From positions 62,001 through 126,000 of the forward strand of contig NZ_QMIE01000001.1 of assembly GCF_007625075.1 (NCBI RefSeq): a stretch of DNA of 64,000 nt, given 5' to 3'. Source of the stretch: Oceanidesulfovibrio indonesiensis. GTDB lineage: Bacteria; Desulfobacterota; Desulfovibrionia; Desulfovibrionales; Desulfovibrionaceae. The notes under the pieces are model-generated. The model saw only the letters and a program-made list of their open reading frames with translations. It ran no database searches and was not told the origin of the DNA. The translations under genes were made by a program, and so were the position numbers. Below, piece after piece: positions 43,611 through 52,578 of this stretch. Position 1 is the stretch's first letter. Each line of letters opens with the position of its first letter.

Positions 43611-44012
43611 CTACGGAGTCTTTGTCCAGGCATACCCGTCTTTCACCCGGCGGCCCTCAACGCCTTCACCATTTCTGAGTTCAACGCGCAGGCCGCCGTC
43701 CAGGCCCACGATGCGCACCTGTTGTCCCGCGTTCACGCGCAGGCCCAGCCGTCTCAGCGGGCCGGGATAGCGCACCATGCCTTCCGTTGCTTCGCCCGCT
43801 GCGAGGTCGGCCAGATTGACCCGAAAAAGCACGCCCAGTGCATACATCGCGCGGTTGGGGTCTTCCATCGGAGTGAACGGGCTGAAGAGTTGGGTGGTTG
43901 CGTTGTCCGCCGCAGTGGACATCCCTGGCATGAGCAACGTCGCGAGGAGCAGGAGTGCGGCCGCTGGAAAACAGGCAACAGGTGGACGATGCGAAAGGAC
44001 GAATCGAGGCAA
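43611..44012 (-). CDS. exported protein of unknown function
   Basis: 133 residues from a TTG at 44012 that has GGAG 6-7 nt upstream; the longer TTG at 44039 lacks a site. A signal peptide (~1-37, ending MSTAAD) is followed by a mature region with a beta-rich C-terminal part (LRVNAGQQVRIVGLDGGLRVELRN) recalling SH3-like or copper-fist-free barrels, but no family could be assigned. Divergent from the dacB-type gene with a perfect palindrome between them. Confidence 0.6.
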   Translation of the reverse strand: MPRFVLSHRPPVACFPAAALLLLATLLMPGMSTAADNATTQLFSPFTPMEDPNRAMYALGVLFRVNLADLAAGEATEGMVRYPGPLRRLGLRVNAGQQVRIVGLDGGLRVELRNGEGVEGRRVKDGYAWTKTP

Positions 44013-44053
44013 TGTTGGCTCCAGAAAGTATGGTGGCAAAAAAGCTTACTGAG

Positions 44054-44069
44054 TACGCCCATGGGCGTA
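44054..44069. promoter_or_regulatory. 16-bp perfect palindrome between divergent genes
   Basis: TACGCCCATGGGCGTA is an exact dyad in the 219-bp interval between the exported unknown (minus) and the DacB-type gene (plus). A candidate operator; its regulator is unknown. Confidence 0.45.
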
Positions 44070-44231
44070 TACTGGCAAGGGCTGGCTCCCGGTTCCGACT
44101 ATTTGTCCCATTTCTCAGGGCGCCCCTGCCGCAGCAGGGTCCTCCTCTTGCAGAATCGCTTCCCTTCCAGCCTGTTGGTAGGCTATTCTCGCCGGAATTC
44201 GCAGCCACCACTGCCTGCAAGGGTTCGCCAT

Positions 44232-45746
44232 ATGCGCATAGTGCTCCGCCATTGCCGTGTATTCGTTTTTTTGCTTTTGCTCGTGTGTTGTGCATCCATC
44301 CTGAATGCACAAGCGCAACAGAGCGCCGCTTCCGCCATTGGTTCCAGGAGCGCAGAACTCGTACGCGTCGACCTGTTGGGACTGGCCAAAGACCCGAGGC
44401 TCGAACGCGCCCACCTGGGCCTGTTTGTGAAGAACCTGACCACGGGCGCAGAGTTGCTCGACGTGAACGCTGCGCGGCTCTTCATCCCGGCGTCCACCAT
44501 GAAGCTGTTCACCACGGCGGCTGCCATCTCGTTGCTCGGGCCGGCATACACATATCAGACGCCGCTGTTGCTCCACGGCACTGTGGAGGGCGGGGTTCTG
44601 CGCGGCGATCTCGTGGTGCGCGGCGCGGGCGATCCGTCCATTGCCGGTGCATTCCACAAGAACGATCCACTGGCCGTGTTCGAGTCGTGGGCGCGGGCGC
44701 TCCGGCAGCGGGGTGTGGAGCGAATCGAAGGCGATTTGGTAGGCGATGCTTCGTTGTTTCCCGGGCCGCCTTTGGGAGACGGCTGGAACTGGGACGACGA
44801 GACGTACTGGTACTCGGCGCAGACCGGTGCGCTGGCGTTCAACGAGTCCACGGCTGATGTCGTCGTTTCCGCCGAAGGCGAACCGGGTGCTCCGGTGCGT
44901 TGGGAGATCGGACCTGTTCCAGGGTACCTGGAGGTCGTGAGCGATGCGACAGTCGGCCCGGCCGGCTCCGGATCCACGTTTCTGGCCGAGCGGCGCCGCG
45001 GTGAAAACGTGCTGGAGATGAAAGGCCAGCTGCCGCGCGGACAGAGAGCGCGCTTCGCCGTTACCGTGGAAAAGCCCGCTGCGTGGTTTCTCCATGCATT
45101 GCGACATGTGCTTGCGGCCAATGGCGTGCATGTGGAGGGTGTATCCCGCGAGGTGCGCAAGCAGGAGGAGGCGCGGGAATGGGCCACTGCGGCGCCCGTC
45201 GCCGTGCATACGTCGCCGTCCATGTTCTCGCTGGCAACGCACACGAATCGCGAGAGCCACAATCTCTACGCGGAGCAGATGCTTATGGCGCTGGGGGCGG
45301 AGCAACGCAATCTGGGCACGGCCCGGGCAGGTGCGGAAACCGTGATGTCCTGGGCCACGGCCCTGGGAGTGGGCCGCGAATCCCTGGTCATGGTGGACGG
45401 CTCCGGCCTTTCGCGCAAAAATCTCGTTTCGCCGCGGGCCATGGTGGCCCTGCTCGAAGGCATGCGCACGTCGAGCGTGTTCCAGCCGTTTTACGAGTCG
45501 TTGCCAGTTGCCGGATGCCATGGTTCCCTGGCCAACCGCATGTGCGGCACGCCCGCCGAAAACGTGGCCAGCGCCAAGGTGGGCTATGTGACGCACAACA
45601 TATGCCTGGCCGGCTATACTCGCGATGCAAGCGGGCAATGGTACGCATACGCGCTTTTCGTGAACAACCACGCCGGGCCGGTGCGCGACGCCAAGGCATT
45701 GCAGGATGGAATCGTCGCCGCACTCACGGCAGCCGAATCGCCATGA
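44232..45746 (+). CDS. dacB: D-Ala-D-Ala carboxypeptidase/endopeptidase (PBP4, S13 family)
   Basis: 504 residues from ATG 44232. A signal peptide (~8-27) is followed by the SxxK motif PASTMK (Ser88-Lys91), the SxN motif in RESHNLY, and, in the place of KTG, K-V-G (SAKVGYVTHN), a deviation at the middle residue. The large insertion region between SxxK and SxN, typical of the S13/PBP4 group, is present. PBP4 trims pentapeptides and cuts 4-3 cross-links in the periplasm. The stop overlaps the start of the next gene (ATGA), so they are coupled. Confidence 0.88.
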   Translation: MRIVLRHCRVFVFLLLLVCCASILNAQAQQSAASAIGSRSAELVRVDLLGLAKDPRLERAHLGLFVKNLTTGAELLDVNAARLFIPASTMKLFTTAAAISLLGPAYTYQTPLLLHGTVEGGVLRGDLVVRGAGDPSIAGAFHKNDPLAVFESWARALRQRGVERIEGDLVGDASLFPGPPLGDGWNWDDETYWYSAQTGALAFNESTADVVVSAEGEPGAPVRWEIGPVPGYLEVVSDATVGPAGSGSTFLAERRRGENVLEMKGQLPRGQRARFAVTVEKPAAWFLHALRHVLAANGVHVEGVSREVRKQEEAREWATAAPVAVHTSPSMFSLATHTNRESHNLYAEQMLMALGAEQRNLGTARAGAETVMSWATALGVGRESLVMVDGSGLSRKNLVSPRAMVALLEGMRTSSVFQPFYESLPVAGCHGSLANRMCGTPAENVASAKVGYVTHNICLAGYTRDASGQWYAYALFVNNHAGPVRDAKALQDGIVAALTAAESP

Positions 45747-46681
45747 TCATCTCCGCGAGCCGCCGCACGGACATCCCCGCATTTTATGCCGAATGGTTCA
45801 TGAACCGCATGCGCGCAGGTTGGTGCGATGTACCCAACCCGTTCAACAGCAGGCAGATATCCCGGGTGGACCTTTCTCCCGATGCGGTCGACTGTCTCGT
45901 TTTCTGGACGCGGCACCCACGTCCGGTGTTCCGACACCTCCATGAGCTGGAATCCATGGGGCATGCGTTCTATTTCCTGTACACGCTCACCGGTTACCCC
46001 CGTAGCCTGGATGCCCGAGGGCCGTCATCTGGAGCGGCGGTGCGCGCGTTCCGCGAGCTGGCGGAAAGAACCGGTCCGCATCGTGTGCGCTGGCGGTACG
46101 ATCCCATCGTTTTTGCGCCAGGCCTGGAAGCAGACGACCATCGTCGGCGGTTCGAAGCGCTGGCGAAATCGCTGGAAGGTGCGACCGGACAGGTGATTGT
46201 GAGCGTGCTGGAGCCATACGCCAAGGTCAGGCGTCGCGCTGCCACCGTTTTCGGCATGGAGCTGGATCGGGGTCGATTGACCGAGGCGGCGGCGGGGCTG
46301 CTGCCGGATCTTGCGGCAATTGCTCACAGCCGTGGTATGGTCATGGCGGGCTGCGCGCTCCAGGAGGAACTGGAGCCTGTTGCACGGGACGCCGGAATCA
46401 TTGCGTCCCGTTGCGTGGATCCCGAGCTTGTAAGCCTCCTTGCCGGGCGACCAGGGCAAAGCTCTCGCGACGCAGGGCAACGTCCGCGGTGCGGCTGCGC
46501 CCCCAGTCGGGACATAGGCATGTACGAAAGCTGCGGGTTCGGCTGCGCATACTGCTATGCAACGCAGAGTTTCGCAGCGGCCAGAGCTAACCGCCGGCGG
46601 CACGATCCTGAATCCATGTCGCTCTTGCCGCAGGAGAATCCCGTCACGTCAGGCAGAAACGATCAGCATACATTGCTGTAA
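45743..46681 (+). CDS. DUF1848 family protein with C-terminal cysteine cluster
   Basis: 312 residues. The start overlaps the dacB stop by 4 nt (ATGA). It opens with SASRRTDIPAFY and ends with a Cys group CGCAPSRDIGMYESC followed by GCAYCYA, five or six Cys suggestive of an iron-sulfur site. DUF1848 proteins are found beside radical or repair-type enzymes, and some are likened to spore photoproduct lyase, but the biochemical function is unknown. The middle contains an alpha/beta barrel-like pattern. Its coupling to a cell-wall enzyme is unexpected. Confidence 0.82.
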   Translation: MIISASRRTDIPAFYAEWFMNRMRAGWCDVPNPFNSRQISRVDLSPDAVDCLVFWTRHPRPVFRHLHELESMGHAFYFLYTLTGYPRSLDARGPSSGAAVRAFRELAERTGPHRVRWRYDPIVFAPGLEADDHRRRFEALAKSLEGATGQVIVSVLEPYAKVRRRAATVFGMELDRGRLTEAAAGLLPDLAAIAHSRGMVMAGCALQEELEPVARDAGIIASRCVDPELVSLLAGRPGQSSRDAGQRPRCGCAPSRDIGMYESCGFGCAYCYATQSFAAARANRRRHDPESMSLLPQENPVTSGRNDQHTLL

Positions 46682-46686
46682 ACGGG

Positions 46687-47223
46687 TCAGTTCCGTCGCT
46701 GGCGTCGGTGCTCCCGGGGGTGCAGCTTCAGACCGCCTTGGGTCCAGAAGCCGTTCTGCGCGTTCTGCGCTTCCTGCTGTGCCCGGAGAATATCCTGCTG
46801 CAAACGTGTGGACGAGCGCTTGCGATACGGCACGGCGAGCCCGGCGCGGACCAGTTCGATGTTCAGGCAGGTCCAGGCGCCGTCTGCCTCATACCAGAGA
46901 TAGCAGAGATTGCGGTCGTAATCGTCCTGTCTCGGGTGGTCGAAATCGAGGCGCACCTGCTTTCCCAGGATGCGCGCGGCGACGAACTCGCGAGCGGCTT
47001 TGCCCCATTCCTGATTCATCTCGGGACAGTCGATACCGAGCAGACGCACCGGGGCATGGAGTTCTTCGGCCCGCACGATGATGCTGTCGCCATCGATGAC
47101 CTTGACGCACTCATACAGGGTCGGGGCAGAAGCTCGGGCTGTGCAGGCCCAAAGCAGGGTGAGGCAGCAAACGAGGTGCAGCAGGATTGCAAGGCATGGG
47201 GCAGACCAGCCGCGGGTGCGCAT
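46687..47223 (-). CDS. exported thermonuclease-like (SNase) protein
   Basis: 178 residues. A signal peptide (~8-32, ARASA) precedes a Staphylococcal nuclease OB-fold with VKVIDGDSIIVR, VRLLGIDCPEMNQEWG (Arg/Asp catalytic-site pattern), RVRLDFDHPRQDDYDRNLCYLW and a helical C terminus. It cleaves DNA and RNA with Ca2+ in the periplasm or outside. Its start lies 3 nt after the stop of the small exported protein gene upstream, indicating an operon. Confidence 0.88.
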   Translation of the reverse strand: MRTRGWSAPCLAILLHLVCCLTLLWACTARASAPTLYECVKVIDGDSIIVRAEELHAPVRLLGIDCPEMNQEWGKAAREFVAARILGKQVRLDFDHPRQDDYDRNLCYLWYEADGAWTCLNIELVRAGLAVPYRKRSSTRLQQDILRAQQEAQNAQNGFWTQGGLKLHPREHRRQRRN

Positions 47224-47226
47224 GGG

Positions 47227-47496
47227 CTACTCCGCAAGCGCTTCGTCGACCATTCTGGAGGCGGCGCATTCCTCAATGTACGCGTTCATGTCCTGCTCGG
47301 GAATGTTCTCGGCCTGGGCGTGCTCACGGCAAAGGCGCATGATATCTTCAGGCGGTTGTTGCCCAGTGTCTGAATTTTTGGACCGCATGAAGATCGTTTC
47401 CTCGGCAAAAGCATGGTCGCCCTGGGGCTTATGGGCCAACAGGGTGATGGAGCCGAGAAAGAGAACGACGATGAGCATCAGGTGGGGCATGCGCAT
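47227..47496 (-). CDS. small exported protein of unknown function
   Basis: 89 residues from ATG 47496 (GGGAG about 10 nt upstream; ATG 47490 also possible). A hydrophobic N-terminal segment (residues 3-22, HLMLIVVLFLGSITLLAH) acts as signal or anchor. The remainder has two Cys (LCREHAQ, IEECAAS) that could form a disulfide or bind metal. No family recognised. Adjacent to the SNase gene, 3 nt apart. Confidence 0.65.
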   Translation of the reverse strand: MRMPHLMLIVVLFLGSITLLAHKPQGDHAFAEETIFMRSKNSDTGQQPPEDIMRLCREHAQAENIPEQDMNAYIEECAASRMVDEALAE

Positions 47497-47577
47497 GAAT
47501 TTTGGACTCCCTTGAATCGATAATGCATCTGGCCGGCGTATACACTGTCCCCATGCCGCGCGCAACGGGTCGGTCAA

Positions 47578-48567
47578 TTAAAAGTGGCGCAGGGGCAACC
47601 TGCCGAGATGGTTCAGATACTTCTCTGCCAGGCGCCTTGCATGGGGCGTGGGCAGCCGGGAGATGCGCTCGTAAAGCTCCCGGCATTCCTCATGATTCAG
47701 GGCCATTGCCAGGCCCGCGCTCCATGCTTCGTCACAGGTGTGCGGTGCCGGATTTTCCAATTCTTCTACGATCTCTTCCTTTTGCTGAATTTTTACATGG
47801 ATGAGGCTCTGAGCTGCGAGGAGGGCGGCTCGTGGTTTGTCGTACTGCGGGAAATAGGTGAACAGCATGGTGAGCACGTCGCCCGGGCCGAGTACCTGCC
47901 GCCGTCCCCAAACTCGGCGGGAAACGTCTTCCATCAGGTAGGCGACTCGCGGCGGAGAGTCCAGCAATCTGGACAGTTGGTTCAAAAGATGAAAATGGAT
48001 GGAGCCTGCCTCCACGTACACTGGCCGGGGCAAAGGGTCGTCGCCGTGCATGAGGCCAAGCAGCCCTCTGGCGCGCATGGCGTCACGCATTCGGCCGCGT
48101 TCAGCATCCACGCGGGCAAAAGCGATGACGGCGTGCACGAGGTCGTCGAAGGACCGTGTTCCGGACGTTTCGTAGTAATTGAGCAGCGCCGTGGTCCAGC
48201 GGTGTTCCACGTCGTAGACCACGGCCTGGACGGTGTCGGGTTCGAGGTCCGCCGGCCCGAAGCCGTCTGTGAAGAACTCATGGATGGAGACGAGCACATC
48301 CATGTATGGGTCGAGCTGGATCACGCGCCGTGTGGCGGCGAGCTCCTGGAGCATTGCCGCAGCGCGTTCGGCAAAGGCGGGGTACTCGTATTCCGTGGCC
48401 AGGAGATATTCCTCGATGTCCATTTCGCCGCGGAGCATGGCATGAAAACCCGGCGTTTCCGGCTCTTCCAGGACGATCGACGCATGCTCGCGCATAAGCA
48501 GCGATGCGCGCGAAAGCGTTTCCGGCCGGTGTGTGGAATACGCGATAGTCACACCGGACGCACCCAT
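47578..48567 (-). CDS. cytoplasmic protein of unknown function
   Basis: 329 residues from ATG 48567, one base after the stop of the 3D-domain gene (TGA-c-ATG) and preceded by GGGG; a longer frame to 48591 overlaps that gene and is less likely. No signal peptide. The composition is globular, mostly helical, with a VYVEAGSIHFHLLNQLSR stretch and a C-terminal region rich in Leu and Arg. It may belong to a family limited to these bacteria. The tight junction shows coupling with the 3D-domain protein. Confidence 0.7.
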   Translation of the reverse strand: MGASGVTIAYSTHRPETLSRASLLMREHASIVLEEPETPGFHAMLRGEMDIEEYLLATEYEYPAFAERAAAMLQELAATRRVIQLDPYMDVLVSIHEFFTDGFGPADLEPDTVQAVVYDVEHRWTTALLNYYETSGTRSFDDLVHAVIAFARVDAERGRMRDAMRARGLLGLMHGDDPLPRPVYVEAGSIHFHLLNQLSRLLDSPPRVAYLMEDVSRRVWGRRQVLGPGDVLTMLFTYFPQYDKPRAALLAAQSLIHVKIQQKEEIVEELENPAPHTCDEAWSAGLAMALNHEECRELYERISRLPTPHARRLAEKYLNHLGRLPLRHF

Positions 48568-48568
48568 G

Positions 48569-49165
48569 TCAGGACCCCAGCAGGTAGACACGCATCTTGC
48601 GGCGGCCGAATTCGAGGGCGTCCTGCGTGTCGAACATGAAGATGTCGACCTGATTTTTCTTGCGGCGATGCATCAGGTCCTCGATGGTGTAGACGCCCAT
48701 GCCTTTCACATAGACTTTCTCGCCGAATTGCCAGCCTTTGGAATACAGGTCGCGGGAAACGGCAACGATACCGTCCCGAACCCGGCTGTTGCTCGCCGTG
48801 ATGAACGGTGTGGAGTCGGTTTGCCCCACGGTGGGGCTGTATGCCGTAACGGTGAGCATGCGGCCGCGGGACAGGCTCTGGATCATGTGCTCCTTGTCCT
48901 GCAGCAGGGAATAGAGCCGATGCACCAATTCCTTGTTCTCGGCCAGGGAGGAGCCCAGAAAGCGAGTCCGCTGGCCGGTGGAGAAGGCGAGCCCTTGCAG
49001 GGCGCCCTCGGCGCCTGCGCGGGCTAACTCCAGCGTGTAGTATTCCTCGCGGACGGAATCGAGTTCCGTGGACAACTCCGCGATAATGCGCTGCTGATGG
49101 GCGGCATAGAGACAAACAACAAGAAGAGCAGGCAGCGGCGTGTATTTTAGCAGGAACCGGAACAT
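48569..49165 (-). CDS. 3D-domain protein, membrane-anchored (double-psi barrel)
   Basis: 198 residues. An N-terminal hydrophobic segment (~8-22) and a coiled-coil (residues ~25-85) precede a 3D domain (~103-198) with LTVTAYSPTVGQTDSTPFI, DGIVAVSRDLYS and VDIFMFDTQDALEFGRR, containing the spaced Asp residues that name it. 3D domains are shared with RlpA/MltA-type murein enzymes and Rpf-like autolysins; the coil suggests it spans the periplasm. Part of the operon 50344 to 46687. Whether it is an active lytic enzyme is not clear. Confidence 0.83.
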   Translation of the reverse strand: MFRFLLKYTPLPALLVVCLYAAHQQRIIAELSTELDSVREEYYTLELARAGAEGALQGLAFSTGQRTRFLGSSLAENKELVHRLYSLLQDKEHMIQSLSRGRMLTVTAYSPTVGQTDSTPFITASNSRVRDGIVAVSRDLYSKGWQFGEKVYVKGMGVYTIEDLMHRRKKNQVDIFMFDTQDALEFGRRKMRVYLLGS

Positions 49166-49297
49166 GGCGCTCGAGTGTTCAATATCGCACAGAAAGGGCC
49201 CTCATGCTATCTCAGGGCGGAAACAAAGTAACGAGCGCAACGGCATATGTCCACATAAATGGATCACCATGCTGAATCGGCAGAAATCCGGGAAATA

Positions 49298-50344
49298 TTA
49301 GCGTCCGAGGGTATTCAAAGTCAGCAGCAGTCCAGGAAGCATGGCTTCCGGATCGGCGGACGGAAGCCGCACCACCCTGGAGCGCGCCAACTCGGCGACA
49401 ATGGCGGCGGATTCTCGGGAGAGGGGAGCAGCGTCGTTGTATACAGGCGGGGGGTAGCGCAGCGATGCTTTCGATGTGAGGGTCTGCTGCATCGCGTTGG
49501 CGTCGGTGGGAAGCTGGGCTGGAAAATTATCGCTTTCCGGGCCTGGGGCAGTGTCGTCCAGAACGGCCAGCAGTACGGGGCCAACGTGCTGCAGGTGAAC
49601 CTTGGCTCCGCCTTCCAGGGGAAGCGGCGTCCAGTCGGGGGAGGCAGGTTGCTGCTCATCGTTGGGAAGGTCTGCGGCGAGAACTGGTGGAACGGCGGAC
49701 GGATGTCCCCAGAGTTCCAGACCTCGCGCGGGGTGGCGGGCGGCGAGGAGGAAGTCCGAGGCCAGCATCTCGAACCCGGCGCGGTGCAGGCCGCCGGCAA
49801 GCTGAAGCCGCGCGGTTTCGGAATCGGCAAGCAGCACCAGGGCCGCGTCGCCACGCACAAAGGCCGAGGCGCGCAGAAAGACGCGGTCCCCGGGCAAGGA
49901 TTCAGAGGCGAGGAAAATGGCAAGAGGGGTCGCGACTACGTCGGCGAACGCGCGTCCCGTGGCCACCCATTCCGGAGCGGCGAAGATCACGCCAGAAGGC
50001 TCTGCAGCAGCGCCGTCAAGGCCGGGGGCCGACACCATGAGCATGCCGCCACGGCCGCGCCACGTCAACACGCGGGGCTGGCTTTCCAGTTCTGCGGCCA
50101 TGTCCTCGGCAACGATGATTTCCAGCCGGCAGAAAGAGACGTCCTCCCGGTAGGAGGTGGGCATGGATTTCCAACGGCCGAGGGCCGCGTCCAAGTGATC
50201 CATGATACCCGCCGAATTGGACGCGACGATCAGGGGAACGCCGAAAGGATAGAGCACCATCTGGTGTTCCAGGTTCGTCGCGCGGCCTTCGACGGCAGTG
50301 GGGTATTGCGAATGGAGTTCGTGCATAGTGAGTCCGAACAGCAC
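49298..50344 (-). CDS. HprK-like protein without a P-loop, function unknown
   Basis: 348 residues. Segments such as NLEHQMVLYPFGVPLIVASN, SGVIFAAPEW and GDAALVLLADSETARLQLAG with ASDFLLAARHPARGLELWG follow the order of HPr kinase/phosphorylase-like proteins, but the expected GxxGxGK(S/T) is replaced by ADSETARLQLA, so it would not bind ATP in the usual way. Related HprK-like proteins occur next to peptide-modification or polysaccharide clusters. The relationship is pattern-based and tentative. First gene of an apparent operon leading to the 3D-domain and SNase genes. Confidence 0.5.
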   Translation of the reverse strand: MLFGLTMHELHSQYPTAVEGRATNLEHQMVLYPFGVPLIVASNSAGIMDHLDAALGRWKSMPTSYREDVSFCRLEIIVAEDMAAELESQPRVLTWRGRGGMLMVSAPGLDGAAAEPSGVIFAAPEWVATGRAFADVVATPLAIFLASESLPGDRVFLRASAFVRGDAALVLLADSETARLQLAGGLHRAGFEMLASDFLLAARHPARGLELWGHPSAVPPVLAADLPNDEQQPASPDWTPLPLEGGAKVHLQHVGPVLLAVLDDTAPGPESDNFPAQLPTDANAMQQTLTSKASLRYPPPVYNDAAPLSRESAAIVAELARSRVVRLPSADPEAMLPGLLLTLNTLGR

Positions 50345-50590
50345 GGATTGCCGCCACGGATAATGCAGAGTGCGGCGTCTGCTGTGCGTGGGCCGCAGTG
50401 GACGTCATTTTCCAGGATCGGGGGGCGCCTGCTGGGCGGGAACCGACACCGGGGAAGTCGCATGCTGTGTGAATTGCTGATACGGCGTAGTCGGATGAAT
50501 GGTCAAGCAGCCCCTTTCTAAACCCTGCGCCGGTGGGGTATGACCATGCATCCGGGACAGAATTTTTCAGCACGGAGGAAGTGTTCCAGA

Positions 50591-52303
50591 ATGTCGTTCG
50601 AGACATCACGTCAATCCCTGCATGAAGCGGCCTTTGAAAGCGGCGGGGTACGGCTCGTGGCCCGGCGGCTGGACGGGTGCGTACTGGAGGCCAGCAAACC
50701 AGCCCTGGCCATGTGGGGCATGGACAAGGAACGGATGCTCTCGGCCACGCTGGAGGATCTGGGCCTCTCGCTGCCGCCGTTTTTTCCGTCGGGCCGGGTG
50801 GCGATCCTTGAGCTCAGCCTGCCTGGAGGTTCCGCGCGCCATGTGGAACTGGAGGCGACTCCCATGGAGTGGGGCGGCATGGACACCGTGCTCGTGAGCA
50901 TCCGGGATCTGACGGCGCAGCAACGCGCTGAGGAAACGCTGCGCCGCGCGGCGTTGGAGATCGACCGCCAGCGCCAGACATTGGAGACCATCCTTGAGCA
51001 TATTCCGGACGCCATTATCGCAACGGACGCCGATAAGCGGGTCATCAAGGTGAATGCTCCCGTGGAAAAACTCTGCGGGAGGTGCAACGTAGCGCCGGGA
51101 GCGGACATCAATGCTTTGGCGCACGAGCAAGATTGCCCGCTGCATGCGCCGCTGCACCAGGTGCTCGAATCCAACAGGCCGGTGGAGGACTACAGGCTCA
51201 CGCTGCAATGCGGCAATGAGCAAACGCAGGTGGTGCTCTGCAATGCCAGGCCGCTTACAAACGGCAAGGGCGATCTTGTCGGCGTGGTGCTCGTGCTTCG
51301 CGATATTTCCAGTATGGTGGACATGGAACGCCAGCTGGACCAGCGGATGGGGTTCGGCGCCATTGTGGGCAAGAGCCAGCTCATGCGATCCATTTTTTCG
51401 CGCATCGAGCAATACGCCGACGTGGATGCCACGGTGCTTATCACCGGCGAGTCCGGAACGGGCAAGGACCTTATCGCCGAAGCCATCCACGCGACAGGTC
51501 CGCGCGCCAAAGGTCCGTTGGTCAAACTGAACTGCGCGGCCCTCAGCGAGAACCTATTGGAGAGCGAGCTGTTCGGGCATGTGCGCGGCGCGTTTACCGG
51601 CGCCGTCTCGGACAAGGCGGGACGCATCCAGGCGGCGGAAGGCGGGACGCTTTTCCTGGACGAGATTGGTGACATTTCTCCACATACCCAGCTGCGGTTG
51701 CTGCGCTTTCTGGAAAGCAAAGAGTACGAGCGCGTGGGCGAATCCAGCACGCGCAAAGCGGATGTGCGCATTATCGCCGCGACCAACGCGAATCTTACGC
51801 AGGCCATCCGTGACGGCCGTTTCCGGGCGGACCTCTACTATCGTCTGCGGGTCATGGTCCTGCATGTGCCGCCGCTCAAGGAGCGGGCCGAGGATATTCC
51901 GCTTCTGGTGGACGCCTTTATACGTCGCTTCAATTCTGAGCACACCAAGGCTGTCGAGGGCGTGACCGGTGAAGTCCTGCAACTGCTCTTGCACTACCAT
52001 TGGCCGGGCAACGTCCGGGAGCTCAAGCATACCATCGAGCACGCCTTCGTGGTGGGCAGCGGCAAGCACATCGAATGCAGCCACCTGCCGGCTGAACTTC
52101 GAGAATATGCGACTCGGGAGAGCAGCAAGGGCAGTCGCGGACGCCGCCGGGACCTCACGGCGGAAGACATCATTCAGGCGCTGGAGCAGACGGGGTGGAA
52201 GAAAGCTCCGGCAGCACGCCTGCTCGGGGTCGGTCGTACGACTCTGTACATGAAGATGGATGCGCTGGGTATCGTGGACAGACGTCGTGCTGCCAGGAAG
52301 TGA
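50591..52303 (+). CDS. sigma-54 activator with two PAS domains
   Basis: 570 residues from ATG 50591 (GGAGGAAG upstream); in-frame ATGs at 50540/50546 exist. No receiver. PAS1 (~15-108), PAS2 (~130-240) with Cys162, Cys165, Cys182, Cys207 and Cys217, then AAA+ (~255-490) with GESGTGKD, GAFTGA and a Walker B LFLDEIGD, and a Fis-type HTH at the end (KAPAARLLGVGRTTLYMKM). The Cys in PAS2 may hold a metal or redox centre, so it probably senses a redox or gas signal and activates -24/-12 promoters. The target is likely the operon downstream at 52633, given the sites between. Confidence 0.92.
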   Translation: MSFETSRQSLHEAAFESGGVRLVARRLDGCVLEASKPALAMWGMDKERMLSATLEDLGLSLPPFFPSGRVAILELSLPGGSARHVELEATPMEWGGMDTVLVSIRDLTAQQRAEETLRRAALEIDRQRQTLETILEHIPDAIIATDADKRVIKVNAPVEKLCGRCNVAPGADINALAHEQDCPLHAPLHQVLESNRPVEDYRLTLQCGNEQTQVVLCNARPLTNGKGDLVGVVLVLRDISSMVDMERQLDQRMGFGAIVGKSQLMRSIFSRIEQYADVDATVLITGESGTGKDLIAEAIHATGPRAKGPLVKLNCAALSENLLESELFGHVRGAFTGAVSDKAGRIQAAEGGTLFLDEIGDISPHTQLRLLRFLESKEYERVGESSTRKADVRIIAATNANLTQAIRDGRFRADLYYRLRVMVLHVPPLKERAEDIPLLVDAFIRRFNSEHTKAVEGVTGEVLQLLLHYHWPGNVRELKHTIEHAFVVGSGKHIECSHLPAELREYATRESSKGSRGRRRDLTAEDIIQALEQTGWKKAPAARLLGVGRTTLYMKMDALGIVDRRRAARK

Positions 52304-52323
52304 CATCAGCTGTCACAGAGTTC

Positions 52324-52497
52324 GAACACTTTTCAGAACAGAATCGTCGATCCCGCAGTCGGGCCGGTGCGAACGATTGAGTTCGGCTGTGCGCCTGTGG
52401 CGGCTGCTTGCTGTCTCAGGAGAGCCGCCAGGGGGAGTCTGTAAAAGTGTTCATTGTCGGAAGTAGTGAACAGAAAAGTGTTCAGCGAACACTTTTT
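52324..52497 (+). promoter_or_regulatory. array of AAAAGTGTTC half-sites upstream of a sigma-54 promoter
   Basis: GAACACTTTT (52324-52333); AAAAGTGTTC (52443-52452); and a perfect palindrome with arms AAAAGTGTTC (52474-52483) and GAACACTTTT (52487-52496), 3-nt centre. The distances to the promoter (about 100-260 bp) are typical for enhancers of sigma-54 activators. The likely binder is the activator encoded just upstream; this is inference. Confidence 0.6.
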
Positions 52498-52578
52498 CGA
52501 GCGTCTCACTCTGCCGCCTAATCGCCATTTCCTTTATAGTATTTTGGTATCATTGTTGTTTTGCTGAAGGCTGTTTCC

